NCBI GenBank assembly: GCA_033439265.1
Contig: JAVTVX010000019.1
Location: 565,501 to 629,500, forward strand
Direction: 5' to 3'
Origin: Dillenia suffruticosa
Lineage: Eukaryota > Streptophyta > Magnoliopsida > Dilleniales > Dilleniaceae
Length of the DNA: 64,000 bases
The first letter of the stretch is position 1. The number at the start of each line of letters is the position of its first letter. Shown here in pieces: positions 10,445 through 19,847 of this stretch. Below the pieces are notes generated by a model. The model was not told where the DNA came from. It saw nothing but the letters and a program-made list of their open reading frames with translations, and made no database searches. The translations under genes and the position numbers were made by a program.

Positions 10445-12518
10445 AGCATAATTGGAAATGCCCCATTGAAGGGCTTTTAGACTTTGTGGTGGTGTTGCAG
10501 CAAAAATGGCCTTGCAATAGGCCACAATGGATGCATACATCTGTTTTGCAACCATCATGGGCATAATGGCTGTTACATCCATTTTTCAGTTCCTTGTGAT
10601 TTACCAACTTGCCATTCTCTTTTGTAAATGAAGCATAAATCCACCAAAATTCACCTCGGTTTGAAGGTTACCAGATAGATTACCCTTCCCCTCTAACCCT
10701 TTCTTTTCTTTTCTAAAATATCATCCCCAAAATAGTCCCCCAAGCAAGGAACCCTTGTTAGGCATGTAGGGCTTCCAGAAGTCGTGCCTGGCCAAATTGA
10801 TCTACTCTGACAAGTAACTGAGTAAAACCTTTTAACTCAGGAAAAAATGAAAATAATTCCTCAACACTGTCTGTCCTCCCTCTCTTTAATTATATTCATC
10901 CTCACAAACAGTCAAACAAGAAGACATAAAAACATGTCTTATAAAAAAAATAATAAAAAAAAATCAAATATGAATAACACTTCACGTCAACACTCACACC
11001 TTAACTCATGGCCATTCACAGCTAATGCATGTTATCATGCATGACAAGTTATATCATCCGATACAGGTGGCCAAGAAGACTAGGGACTTTGACCACTACA
11101 GCATGTTTATCCTGCACTATAGCCAGGCCCATGAAGGGGAGTCTGTAATACACTTCTAGCGAAAAAAAAATATATTATGACATAGTTTTACTAGTGTGGG
11201 TTAATGTAACTACTTAGGGTGGGTTAATGTAACTACTTTTAGCAGTATATAAAGATTCGCGGACTACATGAAAGTACTGATTTTCAATTTCTTCTTTCAA
11301 GTCAATGCACTTGCTACAAACATACGTAAGAACAGTAATAACATTCATCCATAGTTTAAGGTACCCTACGGCAATGCATCAAACATAATTAAAAACTTCA
11401 CTCTTTCCACAGTAAAAACTCTTCTAAAGAAGCATACTTTGCTTCCACTCTACCTTCTCATTTAATTAGCTCCAACGGGCGTGATGGAAGGGGGGATTGT
11501 TGGACTTGTTTCACCACCCTTTCACCTCAGTAAACCTACTCCCTCCCTCTCTATCGTCATTTTGAATTTAGCTCACACATGCATAACTTCATGGTTACAA
11601 TGGATTTGTCCAGCCTACACAATCCTATTATTGATATGGAATAAGGTGACTCATACTAATCAGAAGTTTGCATATACACCTTCATACACACAGAGTCAGG
11701 GGGTATACCAATGGTTATATTATAACAGAACCAACGAAATATGGTATGGGAAGTAGAAATCTTAGTTTTTGTCATATAGGACAATCTAATTTTATTTTTA
11801 TTTTTATTTTTATTTTGTATTTCATAAACCAAAATCTTCTGAAACTTAATTTTATTTCTTTGGACATTCAATTATTGTGAAATTATGATTCCCAGACAAG
11901 AAACACTCAGGTAAACTGAAAAATGAGGGACTTTAATGGATGGGCCATCATTTCACATTAAAGAAAGAAAAGTACAATGTTGGAACAAACAAGGATCTCT
12001 ACAGGACACGGCAACCAAGAAGGCTAAAAAGCCCACATGTTGTCATAAAAAAAGAGATAATAATCATTGGAGAGAAAATTATGTGCTTGTGTAAAACTAA
12101 AAACAAAGGAAATTAAAAGTTTGCTCAAGCCTCTTAATTTTCACCTGAATAAAATGATCTCCTCCATTTGCATTGTGTTACAGCTAGACCTTATTGTTGT
12201 ATGTGTGCAGTTCAAGTAGTAAACTTGTGGAGTAAACAGCATGCCATGCTTTGTGGATAACTGAAACAATTGTAAGCAATCAGAATTTATGCATTTTCTT
12301 ACAAGATCATATTGGATGATAAGATAAAAACTATGAAATTGTTCCAATAAAATAAAATAAATAAAAAAAAAACAAACAATCAAAACCTGCGCACCATTTA
12401 TTGGATGATTGAGCTACAAATAGATTATGGCTCAAAAAATCATTTACACCTTTAGGGGGAAATTTACTCATTTGGCAGGCTCCGGGACAAATCTATTTCT
12501 GTCTGAACAACATCAGAA

Positions 12519-15284
12519 TCATGAACCTTTATTTTCCATGGAAAACCCCAATGCTCTTAACTTCTCAGCAACCTGATATGTCTCAGCAGGTTTGCCTGCT
12601 TTGGACAATTCTCTAGCCATGATTACATACGTCTGAAAATTAAGCTTGCATTTTTTTAGTTCCAAAATGCATAGAAGCTTCATGCATTGATCAAATTCCC
12701 CTTCCTTAAGCAACCCATCAATCAAGATTGTCCAGGCAACCTCATCAGCATTCCATTCTCCCTCAAGCATGCTTTCAAACAAACTATGAGCTTCTTTCAC
12801 TTGACCTGCTTTGCAAAGAGCGCAAATCAATGCTTTGTAAGCAGATAAGCCAGGCTCTAAGCCTCTTTCAACCATTGAGTGATAGATCCCCAGAGCTTCA
12901 TTCCATTTTGAATTCTTACAATGGGCAAACAGTAGAGAGATATAAATTTCTTCATTAGGACATAGTCCTTTTTCTCTCATGTTTTTAACCAACTGTTCTG
13001 CCTCATCATATCTGCCCTCTCTGCACAGACCAGTCATTAAAGTGCTATAGGTATCAATTGTTGGGTCACATCCATAGTCTGACATTCTAACTAAAAGATT
13101 ACACATTATATCAAAATTGGCATCCTTCTCATGAATACCAAAACTATACACTGCTTCATGTTGGGCGGCAACCTTTTGTGTAAGCAACTGACATTCTTTC
13201 TGCAAACCTTTTAGCAACACATTAAATGTGCGATAGTTAGGTTTACAACCCTTACTAACCATACGCTGAAGAAGTACAAATGCATGATCAAGCCTCCCCA
13301 GTGAAACAAAGCCATCAATTATTGAGGTAAATGTTACCTGATCAGGAGACAATCCTTGGCTCTCCATTTCTTCAAGTAACTTCTCTGCTTCACCGGCCTT
13401 GCCCTCTAGACACAAGCCATAAATAAGACAGCTATACGTATACAAATTAGGTAAACAACCATTCTTTTCCATTTCATGGAAAATTTTCAGTGCTAGGTGG
13501 CTCCCACCATTCCTACAGAGCCCATCAATCAAAGTTGTGTAGGTGATAACATTTGGTAGCAGTCCATCAGCAACCATTTTACAAAAGAGTTCATCTGCTT
13601 CAGATAACCTGCCCGCTTTCGACAAACCATTTAGAATAGCATTGTAACTTTCAACACCAGGTTCATAACCTTTTTTCTTCATCATCTTCATCAGTGACAA
13701 TGCATCATCCACTGCCCCCTTCTTACATTGACTATCAATCAAGGCAGTATATGTGACACAATTGGGGTTTAAACCCTGTGCTGACATTTCATGGAAGAGA
13801 ATGAATGCCAAGTCCTGTTTTCCACCTTTGCAAAATCCAGAAATAAGTTCAGTGTATGTCCACTCATCAGGCTTACATCCCTTCTCTTTCATTAACTCCA
13901 ATAATCTCATAGCATTATTAAGATTTCCACTTTTAACATATCCATTGATCAGTGTATTGTATGTGACTGTTGTTGGTGATGGACCTCCCTTGAGCATTTT
14001 GCTGAAAAGAACCATTGCCTTCTCCACTTCACCCACTGAGCACAACCCCTTCATTATTTGATTATAGGTTTTAGTGTTTGACATACTTCCATGGCCCTTC
14101 ATCCAACAAAAAATTATCACAGCAGAGTCAAATCTTCCTGCTGCACACAGTTCATTAATCAACACATTGTATGTTACTGTATTAGGGACCACACCAACCC
14201 TTATCATTTTGTGGTACAATCCAATCGCCACCTCCAGCATGCCTGATTGTGACAAGCCACTGATCATACCAGTACACGTCTGAACATTAGCTTGACATCC
14301 CCTCTCCTTCATACTAGCCAAAAGATCACAAGCCTCCTTAACACGACCTACGGCACACAGCAAAGTGATGGGAACAGTGTATGTAAAAACTGTAGGTTCA
14401 ATTCCTTTTTCGATCATTTCTTCAAGCAACTCCAATGCCTCATCAACTCGACCCTCATCACAAAGTCCATTAATAAGAGTAGTATACGTCACTGAATTTG
14501 GATCAACACACTCCTTTATCATCCGATCAAACACCCTGAATGCCAAATCCAAATTCTGATTCCTACAATGCCCAAGAATCAAAGACGTATATGTAAAAAC
14601 ATCCGGACTCATATCATACTGAAAGATGCGACTTAGAATCAGCTCAGCATCCTGAACCTTGCCCTTTTTACAAAGTATATTGATCATGGTATTGAATGTC
14701 AAAAGACTCGGTCTAATTTCACTATTCAACATCTGCTTATATACATCTTGAGCACTTTCAACCATCTCAAACCTACCCAATTGGATCAACAGCGTATTGT
14801 AGCTATATAAAGTAAACCCAAAACCATTCTTAGCAATTTCAATCAAATACTCTAGTACCCTTTTAATCTCTTGTTCATTGGAACAAGCTTTGATCATCAA
14901 AATGCGAATGTGATCGGCAGGCACGAAGTTACAGTCGTGGACAAGCCTATTCAAGACAGAAATAAAACAGCCGAAGCTATGTTTGTAAAAAGGTCTCCTA
15001 GAAACCAAGTAGAAAAACCTGAGGGCTGAATCAGTATCTTTATTCAAATCAACAATTTGAGCAACATGATGGGGCTTGAGTTTGGGAATCAAAGTTTGCA
15101 AGCTTGGATTTTTTTCCCATTGAGGCTGAGACAAGATGTTACATACCGCAGTGACTAATTCGGATGGAAAATTAGAAGATTGTGAGAAGAATCTAAAAAA
15201 ATAGGGAGAATCCAAACGAGAATAGAATGAATAAAGCCGAATGATAGATGGCCTTTTGAGAGCGTGCAGCAGATACCAATTCAT
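12519..15284 (-). CDS. P-class pentatricopeptide repeat protein, 921 aa
   Basis: Intronless. After residue ~150 the protein is a nearly continuous array of about 20 PPR units of 35 residues, with repeated pieces such as VTYTTLINGLCDEGRVDEAL. There is a ~40-residue non-canonical insert near residue 710 (around VAAQHEAVYSFG). No E, E+ or DYW domain follows, so it is a pure P-class member. P-class PPRs bind single-stranded organelle RNA and stabilise, process or aid translation of specific transcripts. The N-terminus (MNWYLLHALKRPSIIRLYSF) is rich in Arg, Leu, Ser and Phe with no acid residue, which suggests mitochondrial targeting (inference). The overall form resembles the At5g65560-like group, but I cannot assign an orthologue. 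The ATG at 15284 gives the full presequence. The leader just upstream contains a CTT repeat. Confidence 0.93.
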   Translation of the reverse strand: MNWYLLHALKRPSIIRLYSFYSRLDSPYFFRFFSQSSNFPSELVTAVCNILSQPQWEKNPSLQTLIPKLKPHHVAQIVDLNKDTDSALRFFYLVSRRPFYKHSFGCFISVLNRLVHDCNFVPADHIRILMIKACSNEQEIKRVLEYLIEIAKNGFGFTLYSYNTLLIQLGRFEMVESAQDVYKQMLNSEIRPSLLTFNTMINILCKKGKVQDAELILSRIFQYDMSPDVFTYTSLILGHCRNQNLDLAFRVFDRMIKECVDPNSVTYTTLINGLCDEGRVDEALELLEEMIEKGIEPTVFTYTVPITLLCAVGRVKEACDLLASMKERGCQANVQTCTGMISGLSQSGMLEVAIGLYHKMIRVGVVPNTVTYNVLINELCAAGRFDSAVIIFCWMKGHGSMSNTKTYNQIMKGLCSVGEVEKAMVLFSKMLKGGPSPTTVTYNTLINGYVKSGNLNNAMRLLELMKEKGCKPDEWTYTELISGFCKGGKQDLAFILFHEMSAQGLNPNCVTYTALIDSQCKKGAVDDALSLMKMMKKKGYEPGVESYNAILNGLSKAGRLSEADELFCKMVADGLLPNVITYTTLIDGLCRNGGSHLALKIFHEMEKNGCLPNLYTYSCLIYGLCLEGKAGEAEKLLEEMESQGLSPDQVTFTSIIDGFVSLGRLDHAFVLLQRMVSKGCKPNYRTFNVLLKGLQKECQLLTQKVAAQHEAVYSFGIHEKDANFDIMCNLLVRMSDYGCDPTIDTYSTLMTGLCREGRYDEAEQLVKNMREKGLCPNEEIYISLLFAHCKNSKWNEALGIYHSMVERGLEPGLSAYKALICALCKAGQVKEAHSLFESMLEGEWNADEVAWTILIDGLLKEGEFDQCMKLLCILELKKCKLNFQTYVIMARELSKAGKPAETYQVAEKLRALGFSMENKGS

Positions 15285-15356
15285 GAGCTGTGGTTGGTGC
15301 TTGTCACCGAAGGACTTCTTGTTGCTGCTGAGTCCTTCCTTCAGAGATCAGAAGAC

Positions 15357-15383
15357 GAAGAAGAAGAAGAAGAAGAAGAAGAA
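15357..15383. repeat. GAA/CTT trinucleotide repeat in the probable PPR 5' leader
   Basis: About nine GAA units on the plus strand (CTT on the coding strand), roughly 75-100 bp before the PPR start codon. Pyrimidine-rich CTT tracts are common in plant 5' leaders. Confidence 0.75.
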
Positions 15384-15639
15384 AAGGTTTTAATGTGAAG
15401 AATTGGTGGATGAGTGAACGCGGTCATTGGAAGACCATGCGAGGGGGAGAGAGAGAAGTGCCCGTTGAGAGTCGGGGCCTTACTAGGGTTGTTTCTGATG
15501 GTGGACACAGTATTTTTTACTGTTCTTTTCTAGAAATTTGAAGAGAGTATTTAGTAGCTATGTGCGGACGTGGCCTTGAAGAAAAATAATTTTTTTTAAA
15601 ATATCCGTAATAAATTAATTTCAAAAATATCACATGTTA

Positions 15640-15930
15640 AATTTTTAAAATTCAATATATATTATTTATAAAATAATACCGTATCGAGTTTTGAAAATTC
15701 AACACGATATAGAACAATACCATATCAAATTTTAAAAACTCAACATAATACTATTCATAACTATCTTATATCGAGTTTTTTGACATGATATTATATATAT
15801 CGATTTTTAAAAATTCAATAATGAAAACTCGATATGATATTATTAATTAAACAGTGTATACTGTTTAATTGAATAGTATTTATTGTTTAATAAATAATAT
15901 CATGTCGAGTTTTAAATTGGATATGGTGTA
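15640..15930. repeat. AT-rich foldback cluster with nested palindromes
   Basis: Arms at 15824-15844 and 15893-15913 are 21 bp with one mismatch (AAAACTCGATATGATATTATT and its reverse). Inside is an 11-bp perfect palindrome with a 4-base loop (15845-15870: AATTAAACAGT, GTAT, ACTGTTTAATT). Variants of ATCGAGTTTT and its reverse recur to the left at 15683, 15770 and 15800. This looks like a decayed foldback or MITE-like element. No terminal duplication was found. Confidence 0.65.
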
Positions 15931-16621
15931 TCGTGTTATTTTTAAAATTTTATAATGATTCGTCTTATTTAAAATTTTTTTTTTTTTCTTGAGTCGGTTC
16001 CAACAAAGCTCGAGTATTTTGTACTTACTTTGATGGGCGGTGCATGATGAGGTGAGGCGGTAAAAAGAGACTTCAGCATTTTGTGAAAAGGGGAATTAGA
16101 AAAATAAACAAAAGGTAATTACAATTTTGAAGCAAAAGGTTTTTTTTTTTTGTTGTGGTGTAGAGATCTGAATTTAAAATTATTAATTTAGAGGAAAAAG
16201 ATTTATATTATTAAATTATTTTTATTAGACAAAAGAAATGCACTATTAGGCACATTAATCATGGTAATCGATAATCTGTAATTATAATTTGTATTATTAT
16301 GATTATTTATGATATTGAATCGTAGATTATTAATTAAATAAAAAATATTAAAATAAAAAAAACCTTTAAGGGAGTAGGTTAGAACATGTCCCTTAAACTA
16401 TAGCCCACTTGTTTAGCTTACCCGATTGTTATAGTACTTCAACTCCATGGTTGCAATGAATTATTACAATAATAACAAAATTAGTAAAGAGTTTACTTTG
16501 AGACTAAAAATTATGTGTAATAATAACTCTTGATCCATTTAGTCTTGGCATCATTTTTTTTTTTCGCTTACTAGTTCATGGGGTAGGGGAGGGAGAGGAA
16601 GTAAATCGAACTTTAACTAAT

Positions 16622-16637
16622 AGAATGTTATATTATA
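16622..16637. repeat. SINE target-site duplication, left copy
   Basis: 16 bp, exact match to 16841-16856, directly before the SINE body. Confidence 0.9.
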
Positions 16638-16840
16638 TCAACGTCTGATGGCTCAGTGGATTCGAGAATTGATACCCTTAATTATGGTCAGAAGTTCGAT
16701 CCCCCATAAGAACGGAAAAATTAGCGTTAGAAGATCTTCCCCCTCAATTGGGTCTTGTAAGCGGTCGACTTAAATTAATCAGGACGAATCCCTGAATATT
16801 GGATTGGTGGTCTAGTCATGGTACCAAAAAAAAAAAAAAA
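16638..16840 (+). mobile_element. tRNA-derived SINE with A-tail
   Basis: The 16-bp sequence AGAATGTTATATTATA flanks this ~200-bp element exactly (16622-16637 and 16841-16856). The left part has an RNA polymerase III A-box (TGGCTCAGTGG, near 16650) and a B-box (AGTTCGATCCC, near 16692) in tRNA-like spacing. The right part ends in a 15-base A run. Together this is diagnostic of a SINE retrotransposed by LINE machinery. The perfect duplication indicates recent insertion. I cannot name the family. Confidence 0.9.
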
Positions 16841-16856
16841 AGAATGTTATATTATA
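16841..16856. repeat. SINE target-site duplication, right copy
   Basis: 16 bp, directly after the A-tail and identical to 16622-16637. Confidence 0.9.
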
Positions 16857-17091
16857 GTCTAGAATGCTATCACCTGACTAAAGTCATATTTATTATTTTT
16901 ATGTTGATGAATATTAGGGGTCCAGATTTTGGGTTATGTATGCTTATTTGAACATAAACCCAAACTAGACTGAATTGAGCATCGAAAAAAACCACCGTAG
17001 GTCTCCAATTATTCGCCAACTCTCAAACAACTCAACTTCATTTTTGTGGAGTTGTGTGAGTTGAGTGAGCAATCGGAGATTGATGGTTGAT

Positions 17092-17226
17092 GCTGATGCT
17101 GCTGGACAGTTGTTTGATCAGATGCCAAAACAGGAAGGTTACTTGGAATTGGTTTTGGTCTAATCAATAGGAATCATGGAACTCCTATCACGATCATGAA
17201 GAATGCTGCAGTTTGTAACGTTGGTA
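17092..17226 (+). pseudogene. Possible relic of a PLS/DYW-type PPR gene
   Basis: Two short pieces in different frames resemble conserved PPR segments. From 17092 the frame reads ADAAGQLFDQMPKQ, like the end of a PLS motif. From 17172 it reads NHGTPITIMKNAAVC, like the GTPIRIMKNLRVC signature near the DYW domain. The several hundred residues expected between them are missing. It has no start, no continuous frame and no clear ends. Chance similarity cannot be excluded. Confidence 0.3.
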
Positions 17227-17488
17227 TAGGCAAATCTTTCCAGGATAATGTATGTTTCAGTAGGTGATTATTGTTTCACAGTAGTATAGTTAAGAATGAA
17301 GATAAAGTGTGCTGAGCTTTGTCGGATAGATGACAAGAAAATGTACGCAAGGTATAAACAGTCCCAAGATAAAGCAGGATTTTACTAGAAGTACATCAGA
17401 GCTGATTAGATGCTGAGATCAAGGGGCTTCGATGGATCAAACAGTTTTGAGTAATGTTACAACAAGAGCACTCGTGCTCTTTGTTCAC

Positions 17489-18615
17489 TCATTTTCCAGG
17501 GACGAAGTTTGTGGCATAAGCCCAGGCATTGTTGGCTACTGGATCAGCAATGTGGTCAATAAGGTTCTCAATAGGGCCCTTGCCAGTGACAATTGCCTGG
17601 ACAAAGAATCCAAACATGGAGAACATTGCCAGTCGTCCGTTCTTGATCTCTTTCACCTTCAATTCTGCAAACGTGTCGGGGTCATCAGCCAATCCAAGTG
17701 GGTCGAAGGCACCGCCAGGGTAGATCTTGTCAAGGCCTTCACCAAGAGGACCACCGCCAACTCTGTATCCTTCAACGAAACCCATGAGAACAACCTGGAC
17801 AGCCCAGATTGCAAGAATGCTTTGGGCATGGATAAGGTTGGGGTTGCCAAGATAGTCAAGTCCACCCTCAGAGAAGATTTGAGCACCAGCCTTGAACCAG
17901 ACAGCCTCACCAAATTTGACGCCATTCTTTGCAAGGATTTCGGGGAAGACACAACCAAGCGCACCAAGCATCGCCCAGCGGCAGTGTATCACCTCAAGCT
18001 CTCGGTTCTTGGCAAATGTCTCAGGGTCTGCAGACAATCCAGCAGTGTCCCAGCCATAGTCACCGGGGAATTCACCGGTCAAGTATGATGGCGTTTGCTC
18101 GGAGAATGGACCCAAGTATTTTGGACGGTCTGGGCCATACCTACATCATTAGTCACAAGCAAGGCGTTAGATTTTAACAATTAATACTATGCAGTCTATA
18201 AAGTGACATAGGTCCGGTGTAAACGGTCCACAACTATCATCAATTTGGATGCTTCATATGATCTACTAAATGTCAAGCATCGTATTTTGCAAGAATAGAG
18301 ATTCATAGTCCATTTTTCTTTTGTACTTTCATGTACATATCGTAGGTTCAAAGCTAGGACGGTGCTTTAATGGCTAAGTTGCCTAAGATTGACATCTAAG
18401 AGCCTGTTGTAGTGAGTGAGCAGATATACCCAGATTGAAAATTAATTTTGATTTGCTTGCAGAAGTGCTTACCAAATGCTCTGTGGGACGCTCTTGACGG
18501 TTCTGCGCATGGAGATGCGGCCTCCGAAGCTGCCAACCTTGCGGACGAGCTCATTCTGTTGCTTCAATGCTGTCTGACCAGCAAATGCAGACCTTTGAAT
18601 TGCAGAGGTAGCCAT
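17489..18615 (-). CDS. LHCB2: Light-harvesting chlorophyll a/b-binding protein LHCB2 (LHCII type II)
   Basis: Two exons, 18473-18615 and 17489-18140, joined over a 332-bp intron (donor TTTG/GTAAGC, acceptor GATGTAG), encode 264 aa, the normal LHCB2 length. It begins [20 protein letters not shown], a chloroplast transit peptide, and continues with [10 protein letters not shown]. Arg-Arg-Thr-Val is the LHCB2 type of mature N-terminus, whose Thr is phosphorylated by STN7 in state transitions (family knowledge). Chlorophyll-binding helix motifs are clear: [14 protein letters not shown] (helix B) and [16 protein letters not shown] (helix C). The protein ends [14 protein letters not shown]. It forms LHCII trimers in the thylakoid membrane and feeds photosystem II or I. 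The intron splitting the Trp codon after PQSI is consistent with an LHCB2-type gene. Confidence 0.97.
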
Positions 18616-18670
18616 TGGGAGAGTAAAACTTCAAATTCACTTGTTATGCTCTTTCGTATGTGGTGCAGGG

Positions 18671-18680
18671 AATATAAATC
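18671..18680 (-). promoter_or_regulatory. Putative TATA box of LHCB2
   Basis: On the minus strand GATTTATATT lies about 55-65 bp before the LHCB2 ATG, which would give a leader of roughly 30 nt, normal for LHC genes. The assignment is positional only. Confidence 0.45.
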
Positions 18681-18740
18681 AAGAGAGTGTACCAAAATTA
18701 CAAAGATTTATGGATCAGGATATCTCCACATCAGCACCAT

Positions 18741-18838
18741 CCAATTGGCTCTCCTTTCTACATGTAGATTCTCAGTCTGATTTTTTTAGGACAGTGAGGC
18801 TGTTCTTATGACACGCGGCCCTCAAAATTTCATTGGCT
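18741..18838 (-). promoter_or_regulatory. CCAAT boxes upstream of LHCB2
   Basis: CCAAT/ATTGG pairs occur at 18741-18748 (CCAATTGG, readable on both strands) and at 18832-18836 (minus strand CAGCCAATG). They lie about 130-220 bp before the start codon, where LHC genes often carry CCAAT elements bound by NF-Y. An ACACGCGGCC piece near 18811 is not a canonical G-box. Confidence 0.4.
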
Positions 18839-19513
18839 GATGTATTTGGGTCAATATATGCCACAAGCACATCCTGAACAATAAAAATCCTGTACTGTAG
18901 CTTTCAGATTTGTCTTTTCCCTTCCCAGGTGGGCTGTGGGTAAAAATAACAGTGAAAAAACCCTTTATTTTCGGAACTTATATTTTGGATATCAAATCTC
19001 ATCCTACGGACTTGGCGAATAAAAATATTTTTAATTTAAAATTAAAAATTAAAAATTAAAAATATTTTATTAGGAGAGCTCTTCTATGAATTCATCCCTG
19101 ATTTTAGACATGGTTTACATTAAGGAGAGAGAGAGAGAGAGAGAGAGAGAATCTTACTTTCTTTATCGCTGTGCCGGAGAGGTTTAAGGCCAGAGGTTCG
19201 CTTCGCTGAATCAAGGCTAGGAGAAAGAAATGGACGGCCGGGATTTGTTGATGCCTGATATTACAACAGGGGCTACATGGTTATGGTTCAAAACAAAGTA
19301 ACAACCTTACTTTCTTTATCTGTCCAAATAATTAAAAAATAATATTGTTTAAACAATTAATTAATTAATTAATTGTAGATTCTTCATTATTTCTATCATT
19401 ACAATTTTTTAAGAAACAAATGTCTTCAAAATTTAGTTTTCTTAATTTTGTGGAGAATATTTAAATGCATAATATTTATAAATAAATAAATACCAAATGA
19501 CTTACTACTTCTC

Positions 19514-19561
<48 letters not shown>

Positions 19562-19847
19562 TTTCTCTCTCAATTATTTTTATTGAAACGTATTTTAATT
19601 ATAATACTGTAAACTAAAATAATAAAAGAAATTAATAGAAAACAGATAAGAGCTGATGTTTCTTTATAAAAATTTACAAAATCATTTATTGTTCAGATAA
19701 TTTGTAGGTTTGAAATACTATTTCTATCAAGTCAACTTGAAAGCACTTTCTCATTTGAAACCTTGAAGAAAAAGAAAAACTTGGAAATGTTCAGAAAAGT
19801 TATTTACAAGAAAAGGCAGGAGAATCAATGCAAATTGACACACATAC
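18839..19847. other. AT-rich spacer between LHCB2 and the NUP133 relic
   Basis: Holds a GA repeat (19124-19150) and a long AT dinucleotide run (19518-19553) followed by T-rich DNA. A short direct repetition of AAAATTAAA-like words lies at 19033-19065. I see no trace of the missing C-terminal NUP133 exons, which should lie here. Confidence 0.6.
19518..19553. repeat. (AT)n microsatellite
   Basis: About 17 uninterrupted AT units, next to a T run. The length is likely to vary between individuals. Confidence 0.9.

Larger units (their letters stand above)
5953..12518. other. 6.5-kb gene-poor stretch with scattered candidate exons
   Basis: No open frame longer than about 100 codons and no recognisable protein. 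It may be introns of the unidentified minus-strand gene to the left, or plain spacer plus the 3' flank of the PPR gene. Splice-bounded minus-strand segments are listed separately (6312-6374, 9994-10017). A further segment near 6520-6590 has a strong pyrimidine-rich acceptor (on the minus strand, CTACGTTCTTCAACAG) but no convincing donor. T and A homopolymers occur at 6423-6440 and 9749-9776. Confidence 0.5.

Noticed and set aside
17432-18088. 218-codon plus-strand frame opposite LHCB2
   Set aside because: Antisense shadow of the GC-biased LHCB2 coding sequence, whose minus-strand frame is unmistakable.
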